A stretch of DNA of 25,850 bases, from IMG/VR virus record IMGVR_UViG_3300042691_027997, positions 1 to 25,850 of that record; one strand, written 5' to 3'. How positions within the stretch are numbered: the stretch's first letter is position 1; every line of letters starts with the position of its first letter. Positions 17,101 through 24,200 of this stretch are shown piece after piece. The notes beneath the pieces are model-generated. The model saw nothing but the letters and a program-made list of their open reading frames with translations, was not told the DNA's origin and searched no databases. This DNA is from a virus. Both the position numbers and the translations under genes were made by a program.

Positions 17101-17254
17101 TGCACAAGATGTTCACGCCGTTCTTCCTGAAGCTGTTAAGCCAGCACCTGCAAATCCTGATTACATGACTGTTCAATATGAAAAACTTGTTCCACTTCTT
17201 ATTGAAGCAATCAAGGAATTATCTGATAGACTAGATAAACTAGAGAATAAGTAA
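11132..17254 (+). CDS. Giant tail fibre protein with pectin-lyase-like N-terminus and S74 self-cleaving chaperone
   Basis: The protein has 2040 aa. Residues about 15-120 (GNILYVNPSDLDATDSIENQ, RPFKTIQRALLEAARF, TILLYPGTYEID) open a pectin-lyase-like beta-helix. The middle is a long series of Ig- or beta-type repeats (SSHGLNIDDPIRISGF with a second copy SAHGLAVGNRFTVVG). Residues about 1600-1900 carry VTGVSTF repeats and an NVTGNVTGNVTGN run. From S1943, SDIRLKTNIELIENALDKV through GVSAQDVHAVLPEAV to a coiled-coil end is the Peptidase_S74 intramolecular chaperone. It trimerises the fibre and then cuts itself off before the conserved Ser of SDxRLK. The role is host contact. It is preceded by a late promoter, and the halogenase-like gene follows 3 bases later. 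Confidence 0.85.
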   Translation: MPLSRLENFLKNTDGNILYVNPSDLDATDSIENQGNSLTRPFKTIQRALLEAARFSYNIGQNNDKFDKTTILLYPGTYEIDNRPGFSVANVSGNAEFRDVNGNIANLTELTNSTNYDIQDPSNDLYKFNSVHGGVIVPRGTSIVGLDLRKTKIRPKFVPDPTNSGITSTSIFKITGGCYFWQFSVFDGDINSSVYYDYVGNTKTPSFSHHKLAVFEYADGVNGVGVGTSSTNTDLSMYYYKVAEAYGDSSGRAIGDFPTTLDFEPNTPEFKIVGALSSSDVGISSVTAVGNLVTVDTTSSHGLNIDDPIRISGFTSTVYNGSYNVVGVSSATRFQYRASATPSTPGILKNGSESLIVEIDNVNGASPYIFNCSMRSTFGMSGLNADGGNATGFKSVVVAQFTGISLQKDDNAFVIYDKTSGTYQDENSTSDSNKPLHLNSKAIYKPEYNNYHIRAANGAFIQCVSIFAIGYANHFLAESGGDLSITNSNSNFGAKALVSKGYRTESFDRDDVGYITHIIPPKENTLVIDPISWVSLDVGLSTSTAGVGTTSRLYCYDFTDPDNAPPHILSSYRIGAKSDELLNVLVSTGSSEFAVTAPVLMPTPDSTDGPSGEKSYKVIRVGAANSITSSNTLNLETNHQLFTGESVRVFSDDGSLPDGLESDTLYYAIASGLSANQIQLAKSFNNAITGTPVPITFDNTKGGILTVVSRVSDKTPGDFGHPIQYDTVNKNWYITSSSSPVKNRIHTNFITYRSSLTDSSSKLYITRRPDTRSVDDRIYRFRYVIPKEYGSVKANAKPPSVGYILQESKTVGVSNAAEFSTVSNATQQRNVRILHSVSHDQSAGICTVVTEKPHNFSIGDKIKINKVKSANNPVGAANSGFNGTFPVVGITSDKGFTINLSSNPGAYINVSSTRDENLPTVSRDALKNTYTIYRIETIQDQVYNKADGIYHVTCLVNNVSPTDAYFIGDNFAQNAAYLYPTRDRDNYNSDPDFVVSYASNEKLGKVIVNDRRHSLTKETVNSFLKDSRVGVAVTNAKYDSGISTYYSDIQHGLNSIKRLSITGFGTNYGYSGIATVLYNASLIGIGITGEGATVNISVSAGGTVNGVTLVHGGSAYGIGQTMTIVGVTTRSNWSAAVVRVEDINNNIGDTLEVVGVGTTGNRYASGYNGVFRISGISSSRSVTVTSSTNPGIYTSSSGFFYITDETKDITNIQYTDANSGIVTVTTSSAHGLAVGNRFTVVGSAQTIYNGSYTVKERLGITSFTFYRGPGFHTAAFTGGSVFLLKNGIASQNETTDIVDEKIAGRMIPFYAGIGTVASSGITTTSTTITLQNIVGFNTGDYLQIDNEILRISTGVNTSTNTATVLRGLIGTKAESHDSASIVKKIKVIPTELRRHSIIRASSHTFEYVGFGHGNYSVSFPQKQDRNLTREDQLLAQSVNQDGGTTAYTGTNDSGEFYIGNKIIDPISGKEVSINIPTETYVGEADSSLSVSFDDVTVANTLQVNGGSGNFQSSEFRGPVNLYKKVTSNSPDGIEAIQYLMKGDASQTRSLTVGISTPTNAGTQGDIVLSTGTVTGGYAGWVNIGSNNWRRFGLVSRSANSNLITPDQIGINTTTPRDLVDIRSGGIVVQQLRVTGIVTFDNGGLFNDITFGTIDCLGVSTFRGDIQQTTGIATFPNLRSAGIGATNLSVTGIATFSGSVNNIQQTAGTAALNRLTVVGLSTFTGKVQADTIQPTTLQVSGISTLPFLNNTNTVHTGITTFNNSGNNIVQTAGTATLNRLTVSGVSTFTGQLNAGTVSATQYNGQLQYSLGVSGALTITNNTAFNNTESKTINLNASSSNTANYLVQRDASGNFIAGIITATTFSGSLSGNVTGNVTGNVTGNADSATQIKTTATSTNANFYLTFVDSDNGSATNETLYTDAGIYYNPSSNNLSVTGDITAFASDIRLKTNIELIENALDKVCRLHGFTYNFNDLAYSLGFTSTERIAGVSAQDVHAVLPEAVKPAPANPDYMTVQYEKLVPLLIEAIKELSDRLDKLENK

Positions 17255-17257
17255 TTT

Positions 17258-18475
17258 ATGAGGATTGGTATTGTTGGTGGAGGGACTGGTGGCGTTGTAA
17301 CCGCTGCCAGTCTTTGTTCTCATTTGCCTAAGTGGTGTAAGGTTGATTGCATTTATGATCCAGATCTTCCCACATTTGGTGTTGGGGAATCATTGAATCA
17401 TAGTTTTGTACAAGTCCTAAGAAAAGCTACAAATTATTCAATTCCCTTTGATCTGGAAGAATCTGATGCCAAAGTAAAACATGGTATCATGTTTTCTGGT
17501 TGGACTGATAATGATGGATATATTCCATTGTCAGTTAATGGTCTTCATATGAATACATTTAAGTTGAGAAACTTTGTATTCAAAAGGTTGCACCAATTTT
17601 GGAGCCATAAATTCTCAGAAATACATGGTAAAGTTCTAGATATTTCTCAATCTCAAAACAAAGTTCAAGTAAAACTTAATGATCAAACTCTAATATATGA
17701 TTATATCTTGGATTGTAGAGGTGTTCCAGAAATTGATAATACTTATGAAATTCCAGATTCAATATCAGTCAACTCTGTAATTTTAAATATTTGTGACAAA
17801 CCATGTGACTTAGATTATACTTATCATGTCGCACACAAGGATGGTTGGATGTTTGGTATTCCTATTAATAGTAGAAGTGCTTGGGGATACCTATTCAATA
17901 GGGACATCACAGATAAAGAACAAGCCATAGAAAATTGTAGTGAGTTATTGAGAACTCATGAAATCTCAAAATATATTGATAGAGATTATTTGAGAGAAAA
18001 TACAAAGATATTAGATTTTAATCATTATTATTCCAAAAAATGTGTGGATAACCGAATTATCAGAAATGGTAATAGACTTTATACATTTGAACCTCTACAT
18101 GGATATGCTGTTCCAATCTTCTTAAATATCTGTGAGTTTTTCCTAGAATATATTTTTGATGATATTTCTGAAGATCGTTTCAATCAAAAATATAGAAATT
18201 TATTATCATCATTGGAAGAGTTAATATGTTTTCATTACCACAAAGGAAGTACTTATGATACAGAATTTTGGAGATATGCAAAAGAAAGATCTTTAAAACG
18301 ACTGGAAGGATCCGAGATAATGAAGTTGGCGACTGATAAAACATTTACCAGAGAACGTGCGGTCACTTTAGAAAATATATGGACAGTGACTCCAGCAGTA
18401 CATCCTTATTTCTTATGGGAGATTGATCTAGCTTTAAATTTTGGTTATTTTGATCATTTAAATCTAAATACTTAA
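17258..18475 (+). CDS. Flavin-dependent (tryptophan) halogenase-like protein with altered active site
   Basis: The protein has 405 aa. The FAD-binding GIVGGGTGG is at residues 4-12 and FGVGESLNHSF at 40-50. VKHGIMFSGW lines up with PrnA's FKAAIKFVNW, placing K74 at the catalytic lysine, eight residues before W82. The halogenase signature WxWxIP appears as WMFGIP (197-202), with the second Trp changed to Phe, followed by GYLF. PrnA's LEPLESTG, holding the catalytic Glu and chloride-contacting Ser, reads FEPLHGYA here, so these become H281 and G282. It is shorter than typical Trp halogenases (over 500 aa). It is thus a flavoprotein of that family, but halogenation is uncertain. It starts 3 bases after the fibre stop, so it is co-expressed with fibres. 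Alignment was done by eye from memory of PrnA. Confidence 0.75.
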   Translation: MRIGIVGGGTGGVVTAASLCSHLPKWCKVDCIYDPDLPTFGVGESLNHSFVQVLRKATNYSIPFDLEESDAKVKHGIMFSGWTDNDGYIPLSVNGLHMNTFKLRNFVFKRLHQFWSHKFSEIHGKVLDISQSQNKVQVKLNDQTLIYDYILDCRGVPEIDNTYEIPDSISVNSVILNICDKPCDLDYTYHVAHKDGWMFGIPINSRSAWGYLFNRDITDKEQAIENCSELLRTHEISKYIDRDYLRENTKILDFNHYYSKKCVDNRIIRNGNRLYTFEPLHGYAVPIFLNICEFFLEYIFDDISEDRFNQKYRNLLSSLEELICFHYHKGSTYDTEFWRYAKERSLKRLEGSEIMKLATDKTFTRERAVTLENIWTVTPAVHPYFLWEIDLALNFGYFDHLNLNT

Positions 18476-18477
18476 AA
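18461..18477 (+). promoter_or_regulatory. Late promoter AATCTAAATACTTAAAA
   Basis: CTAAATA (18464-18470) overlaps the end of the halogenase-like gene and lies 28 bases before ATG 18492. The same 17 bases occur inverted at 20460-20444 before the minus-strand gene, suggesting a longer conserved promoter context than the core motif. Confidence 0.6.
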
Positions 18478-18491
18478 AAGTAGTTAAATAA

Positions 18492-19529
18492 ATGACTATA
18501 CAAGTTACAACTAATCCAGTAACATCTTCAGGCGCTATTAATTTTAGCGATTTGAGAAGTAAACTTAAAGAAACTACTTCTGGATCTGTTTCTTTAAGTG
18601 AATTGTATAGAAATGGAACTTATGTTCCGAGTGCGACCACAAATACTACAGTTCCTACCAGTGGAACTGTTAGTGTTAGTAATTACTACGGAGTCAATGT
18701 TGCTATAACAGCAAATATTACAAATGTAGAAGAAAATTTAAATCCGTCTTCAGCTGCAATTTTTGGAACGGACTATACGACAGCGATTAGAAAAACTATT
18801 AATGTTAATGGTTATATTATTTCTCAAAATAGTAATCCTGCTCTAGATATACCATCTGGAGCAGGATCAAATATTAGAATACAATTAACTTCTGGAGGAA
18901 TATTTGGTCATCGTGCCACTTCTGTTGGAGCAGGTGGCGGAGGCAATGGTGGTACAGGTGGCAGAGGATTTGATGGTAATTTAGCAATGAGAACTTTTTC
19001 CAACGTTGAAATTATAGGAACAAGTGGAAGTATTGCAGGTGGTGGTGCTTCAGGCGGCGGCGGTGGAGGAGGCGGTCGAGAAGGTGATGGTGGTAAGAAT
19101 AAAAGAGGATATTCTTGTGGATTTGCTGGTTGGCAATATTGTGAAGATTGTGATAGTGGTGTTGGTGGAGGAGGTGATAGCGGCGGTCGCGGTGGCGATG
19201 GCGGTGCTGGGCAAGGTTATTCTTGGAATGGAAGTAGTTTAACTCTTATTAATGCTGCAGGTGGTCAAAGTGGTTCAGACCCAGGAAATGGCGGCGGTCG
19301 TGGTGGCAATGGAGGTTCTGGAGGTAGTTTTGGAAATAACGGAAATAACGGTAATCGAGGAAATGATGGAAATACAGGTCCTGGAGGAAACTGTCAAGGA
19401 GGTAGCGGAGGATCGGGCGGCGGTGGCGGCGGAGCAGGAGGAACTGCTGGAAGATCTATTGAAGGTTATAATAGAGTTGTTTCTATACAAAGTACTGCAG
19501 TTTTAAGTGGTTCAACTGCAAATAATTAA
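18492..19529 (+). CDS. Glycine-rich adhesin, gp38-like (receptor binding)
   Basis: The protein has 345 aa. Residues 1-68 form an N-terminal module (SSGAINFSDLRSKLKETTSG, SVSLSELYRNGTYVP) that recurs in cyanophage virion proteins. Residues 70-140 are beta-rich (NINGYII-type strand, NIRIQLTSGGIFGH). Residues about 146-320 are dominated by GGX repeats and poly-Gly runs broken by loops, such as GYSCGFAGWQYCEDCDSG with C209, C217 and C220. This architecture matches the T-even gp38 adhesin type, in which poly-Gly II sandwiches hold variable host-binding loops. It lies at the end of a fibre operon, the gp38 position. Receptor binding is inferred. Its own late promoter precedes it, and it ends overlapping the convergent gene by 4 bases. 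Confidence 0.7.
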   Translation: MTIQVTTNPVTSSGAINFSDLRSKLKETTSGSVSLSELYRNGTYVPSATTNTTVPTSGTVSVSNYYGVNVAITANITNVEENLNPSSAAIFGTDYTTAIRKTINVNGYIISQNSNPALDIPSGAGSNIRIQLTSGGIFGHRATSVGAGGGGNGGTGGRGFDGNLAMRTFSNVEIIGTSGSIAGGGASGGGGGGGGREGDGGKNKRGYSCGFAGWQYCEDCDSGVGGGGDSGGRGGDGGAGQGYSWNGSSLTLINAAGGQSGSDPGNGGGRGGNGGSGGSFGNNGNNGNRGNDGNTGPGGNCQGGSGGSGGGGGGAGGTAGRSIEGYNRVVSIQSTAVLSGSTANN

Positions 19530-20428
19530 ATAAAACCATATGTAGCTAATACTTCCGTTCTAATCATGTCTTGTTTTTTAATTTTTATTGATAAATGACC
19601 TAATTTTCTTTCTGCATTGTCCCATTCTTTTAATTGACTTGCAATATTAATATTAACCATTTGAATATCTACTAAATGATTTACTGTAAAGCTTATAACT
19701 TCAGCTTTATTTTCATGTGCAATTGGTGTTATTAATAATTCTATTTCAGGAACTTCAAGTTTTGATTGACTTAATTTAAAACTTAACTTTAAGTTTTCTT
19801 TTTGCAATAAAGGAACAAGTTTTTCTAATAATTGATATAAATCATATACATCTTTTTTAGTTGTCGTAATTTGGTATAGATTGCATAAATCTTCGATTAT
19901 TTTTTTATCTCTTTCCCATTGTGAAACTGGATACTCATGACAAATAACATAATTTAATTTTGATTGTTTAGAGAAAGATAATTCATTTAAATAATTTGCA
20001 CTTTCGCCATCAAATACATTTAAAGATGAAGATAAAAATGCTTTATAATATGGATTCCAAGAATCCAAAGTAGATTTTATTTCTGTTCTAATTTTTGGTA
20101 TATCATAACTATTTTCTAGTATTAAAGTATTAAATCCATAACATTTTTCATCTAATGTTCTTGATAATTCTTGATATACATTTGTTTGGATAAGAGTCCT
20201 TTCTTTCAAAAGTTCCGAAGAAATTTCAGAATTATCAAAATGTCCATTATCACAGAAATATCCTACAAAAATTCTGTGAGAACGTCTTGTGATATTATAT
20301 TCTATTCCCATCAGTGATGCAGGATTTGTAGAATTCTCAATAGCTTCTATATCGGCAATTTTATTTCCACACACCAGCAAGTCGAAGCTATTTGAATTAT
20401 ACAACTCACGAAACTTCTCTACAAACAT
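19526..20428 (-). CDS. Hypothetical protein, 300 aa
   Basis: I do not recognise this family. The protein starts MFVEKFRELYNSNSFDLLVC and has mixed alpha/beta character: a basic patch NITRRSHRIFVGYF (residues about 45-58), a Lys/Leu-rich helical middle (DLYQLLEKLVPLLQKENLKL) and a beta-rich end (VPEIELLITPIAHENKAEVI, KLGHLSIKIKKQDMI). No signal peptide or membrane segment is visible. Codon use looks like that of real genes and the 17-base late promoter lies before the ATG. It is the second gene of a two-gene minus-strand unit, 30 bases downstream of the DUF6445-like oxygenase, and converges on the adhesin gene with a 4-base overlap and no terminator hairpin. Confidence 0.65.
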   Translation of the reverse strand: MFVEKFRELYNSNSFDLLVCGNKIADIEAIENSTNPASLMGIEYNITRRSHRIFVGYFCDNGHFDNSEISSELLKERTLIQTNVYQELSRTLDEKCYGFNTLILENSYDIPKIRTEIKSTLDSWNPYYKAFLSSSLNVFDGESANYLNELSFSKQSKLNYVICHEYPVSQWERDKKIIEDLCNLYQITTTKKDVYDLYQLLEKLVPLLQKENLKLSFKLSQSKLEVPEIELLITPIAHENKAEVISFTVNHLVDIQMVNINIASQLKEWDNAERKLGHLSIKIKKQDMIRTEVLATYGFI

Positions 20429-20443
20429 TTTTTGAAAGGCTAG

Positions 20444-20460
20444 TTTTAAGTATTTAGATT
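20444..20460 (-). promoter_or_regulatory. Late promoter AATCTAAATACTTAAAA (minus strand)
   Basis: On the minus strand CTAAATA (20457-20451) lies 29 bases before the ATG at 20428. It is embedded in the same 17 bases found before the plus-strand adhesin gene. It overlaps the stop codon of the upstream oxygenase gene. Confidence 0.6.
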
Positions 20461-21178
20461 ACTTTAAAAAACCTACAAGACCTATTCGTTTTTCATCTTG
20501 ATACCATTCTTTTTCAACATATGCTGTATGGAATGTATAAGATGGGTACATCACAAATCTATTGTATTTCATTTCAACAGAATATGTTTTCTCCCACATG
20601 TTTGAATCAATTTGCCTAGAATCTAATATTGTGTTATAATCATTATCAGTAATTTCTTTATAATGATTCATAAACTTCCAGTAACCTTCAGTCAACTTGA
20701 AGTCTGAATCAAAATATTCTACGTTATGATCAATTCCAGATTCTATGTGTCTGTAAAAATTAGTACCACCTTGACAATTTAAAGGATCATTTAAGTAGAT
20801 TTGAAATGCTAAAAAGGCAGAGTCAACATGAGGAAGTAAAGAGGTGTATTTGCATGGAAAACCTCCTTGAAATAGATTAAATTGAAATATGATAGATCTA
20901 TCTACAACGTTGTAAAAATTATCTGACAGATAACTGGCTGTTTTGCGTATTTGATCAAAATTTAAATTAGACTGTGATATCCATCCAGGATGAGAACTCT
21001 TGTTTCTTGGGTTGAGTTCAAATAATTGTTTATTGGCAATATCTCTAAGATCTTCTGGATTTTTTAAGAAATTATCAATAATTAAAACTTTATGATTAGT
21101 ATTGGGAATTTCTACAATTTCTAAATCTAAGTTGTCATTGATGTGAATTAAATCAGTATCAACAAAATTATAACTCAT
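20459..21178 (-). CDS. DUF6445-like 2OG-Fe(II) oxygenase-type protein
   Basis: The protein has 239 aa from ATG 21178. The frame stays open to an earlier ATG at 21235 (258 aa). I choose 21178 because a late-promoter-like TCTATATATTTAAAA lies 26 bases before it, as does an SD-like AAAAGGA. The sequence shows KVLIIDNFLKNPEDLRDIA near the N-terminus, LLPHVDSAFLAFQIYLNDP with H117-x-D119, GGTNFYRH, then NRFVMYPSYTFHTAYVEKEW with the distal H217, and KRIGLVGFL with R231. This is the full metal and 2-oxoglutarate set seen in DUF6445 proteins, which are related to prolyl hydroxylases. The substrate is unknown. It leads a minus-strand pair inside the fibre region. Confidence 0.75.
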   Translation of the reverse strand: MSYNFVDTDLIHINDNLDLEIVEIPNTNHKVLIIDNFLKNPEDLRDIANKQLFELNPRNKSSHPGWISQSNLNFDQIRKTASYLSDNFYNVVDRSIIFQFNLFQGGFPCKYTSLLPHVDSAFLAFQIYLNDPLNCQGGTNFYRHIESGIDHNVEYFDSDFKLTEGYWKFMNHYKEITDNDYNTILDSRQIDSNMWEKTYSVEMKYNRFVMYPSYTFHTAYVEKEWYQDEKRIGLVGFLK

Positions 21179-21190
21179 GTCAAGGTGTCC

Positions 21191-21207
21191 TTTTAAATAT
21201 ATAGATC
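21191..21207 (-). promoter_or_regulatory. Late-promoter-like element before the DUF6445-like gene
   Basis: The minus strand reads GATCTATATATTTAAAA. It matches the TCTAAATACTTAAAA element at 13 of 15 positions and lies 26 bases before ATG 21178, the same spacing as the other elements. Its presence inside the longer possible reading frame argues for the shorter start. Confidence 0.45.
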
Positions 21208-21243
21208 CAAAATTTCTACCAGATAAATAAGTCATAGCATAGT

Positions 21244-21273
21244 GGCAGTATATACTGCCCTAAGGTATATACC
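21244..21273. promoter_or_regulatory. Paired palindromes in the divergent intergenic region
   Basis: GGCAGTATATACTGCC (21244-21259) is a perfect 16-base palindrome. Four bases later, GGTATATACC (21264-21273) is a perfect 10-base palindrome sharing the GTATATAC core. They sit upstream of the fibre ATG at 21291 and of the minus-strand gene. The second core (GTATATA, 26 bases from the ATG) may serve as a variant late promoter. The first could be a protein-binding site or a hairpin. Confidence 0.5.
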
Positions 21274-21290
21274 ACGGAGAAATAAGGCAC

Positions 21291-24200
21291 ATGTCCACGC
21301 CAATCAGAATTAAAAGATCAGCAGTTCCTGGTAAAGTTCCTGCATTAGGTGATCTTCAGCTAGGCGAATTAGCGATTAATACTTATGATGGTAAAGCTTA
21401 TTTAAAAAAGGATGTTGGTGGAACTGAGTCTATTGTTAACGTTGGTGGTGGATATCCAGGAAAAACATATTACGTTTCAGAGACTGGATTAGATACAAAT
21501 GATGGGGAAAATATTTCAAGTGCTTTTCTTACAATTAAAGCAGCTTTAGCTGTAGCAACTGCTGGTGATACAATCGAGATTTCTTCTGGTACTTTTACTG
21601 AAATATTTCCTTTAACTATACCCACTGGTGTTATTGTACGTGGTAAAGGATTACGTTCGACAATCATTCAACCAACAGCAGGAACAGAAAGACTTGACTG
21701 TTTCTTGATGAATGGTGAAACGACTGTTGAAGAATTGACAGTTACCAATTTTTATTATAATTCATCAACTGATACTGGTTATGCGTTTAGATTTGCTCCT
21801 GGAATGGTTACCACCACCAGGAGTCCTTATGTTCAGAGAGTCACTGTACTTACTAAAGGTTCTACAGTAACTGCTTCTGATCCTTATGGTTTTGGAACGG
21901 CAGATAATTACCCTACCGCAAAAGTTGCTGGTCGTGGTGCTTTGATTGATGGAAGTGTAGTTTCTTCAGCTACATTAGAGCCAGCAATGCTCTTTAATGA
22001 AGCTACATTTATTACTCCAAACCAGACTGGTCTTAAGATGACCAATGGTGCAAGAGCTGAATGGGTCAACTGCTTTACTTATTTCTCCAGTGTTTCTATT
22101 GACGGTGTTTCTGGATCAGTTGGTGTTGGTAGTACAGCAGGTGCAACTCTAAAACTTTCTGGTATTAGCACCACAATTACTGCTAATCAAGTTATTAAGT
22201 ATTATCAAGGTGGCCCAGCAGTTGCTATCGGTACTGTCACTTCGGTTGATGGTGCTTATGTAACCATTAGCGGTAAAGGTTCTGGCGTCTTTAATTCTGT
22301 TGGTATTGGATCAACTCAGGATGTTAGAATTTTTGCCAGTGATGGTGTAACCCAAGTAGGTACTGCTAGCACAATTCTTTGGGCAGACTATCAAAAGTTT
22401 GGTGCAGATTTAAGAGCTATTGGTTCTGCCTCTAACTTTGGTACAGTTGGTGTTCGTGGTGATGGTGCTGGTGTACAACTAAGACTATTTGGATATAACT
22501 TTGGTTGTGTTGGATCTGGTAAAACATTTACACAAGATCCAACACTTACTGTAAGATCTAATGAAGCTATTCAATTAAATGGTGGTAGAGTATTCTTCCA
22601 GTCTGTTGACCAAGAAGGTAACTTTAGAGTTGGTAGCATCTTTGAAATTAGTCAAGAGACTGGAGCAGTTTCTCTTGCAAGTACGAGTGATATTAATATT
22701 GCTGGCACTGCAACAATTCAAAATCTTAATGTAACAGGTGTATCAACATTCCAGGGACAAATCCTTCATCAGGATTCAAACTTTATTACTGATGAAACAA
22801 CATATAATTTAATTAATACTAATGCTAATGCAGTAAACTTTGCAGGTGCTGCTACTAGCATTGTCATGGGTGCTGCTACAGGCATTGCAACTATCAGAAA
22901 TTATGAAGTAAATCTATCTGGTGGTCAAGATTCTTACTCAACTTCAACTGGAACTTTAACAGTTGATGGTGGCGTAGGTATCAGCAGTAACTTAAATGTA
23001 GGTAAAGATTTTAAGGTAACTGGTGTATCAACATTTGTATCACCAGTTAGATTAGATTCCTCTTTAAGAGTCGCTGGAGTATCAACATTTGTTGATGATA
23101 TGATGCTTAGCAGCGATTTAAATGTTGCTGGTATCACCACTACTTCTACATTTAGAGTTACTGGAATCTCTACTTTAAGTGGTGATGTACGATTAGATAA
23201 TAATCTTAGAGTTGCTGGTGTTTCAACTTTTGTCCAAAGCATTGATGCAAACAGCACATTAAATGTTACTGGTGTTTCTACTTTAACTGGTAATACTAAA
23301 TTAGGAGGACAACTAAGAGTTGCTGGTATTTCTACTTTAGTAGGAGATGTTGAATTAAACAATGCATTAAGAGTTTCTGGTGTTTCAACTTTTGTTCAAA
23401 GTATTGATGCAAATAGCACATTAAACGTTGCTGGAGTTTCAACATTAACTGGCAATGCTAGATTAGGTGGACAATTAAGAGTTGCTGGCATATCAACATT
23501 AATTGGTGATGTTGAACTAAGTAATAATTTAAGAGTTGCTGGTGTATCTACCTTCAGCAATCCAGCAATGATCAACAGTAACTTAAACGTTACTGGAATT
23601 ACTACAACCGCAACTTTTAGAGTCACTGGAATTTCAACTCTTACTGGCGACGTAGAATTAAGTAATGCCTTAAGAGTTGCTGGTGTATCTACCTTCAGCA
23701 ATCCAGCAATGATCAACAGTAACTTAAACGTTACTGGAATCACTACTACTGGCAATTTTAGAGTTACTGGTGTTTCTACCTTAACTGGTGATACTAATTT
23801 AACTAATAATTTAAATGTTGGCGGTATTACTACAACCGCAACTTTTAGAGTCACTGGTATTTCTACTTTAACTGGAAATGTTGAATTAAGTAATGCTCTG
23901 AGAGTTTCTGGAGTATCCACATTTGTGGGTGATTCTATGTTCAGCGGAAATGCAAGAGTCGCTGGAGTATCTACTTTTGTAAGTAGTGCAATGATCAACA
24001 GTAACTTGAATGTTACTGGAATTACCACCACAGGAAACTTTAGAGTTACTGGTGTTTCTACCTTAACTGGTGATACGAATTTAACAAATAACCTTAATGT
24101 TGGTGGAATTACCACAACATCAACATTCCGTGTTACTGGCATCTCAACATTAACTGGCAATGTTGAGATGAGTAATGCCTTAAGAGTTTCTGGAGTATCT

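Noticed and set aside
19024-19506. Frames on both strands inside the glycine-rich adhesin gene
   Set aside because: They are by-products of GGN-rich sequence, which rarely forms stops in other frames.
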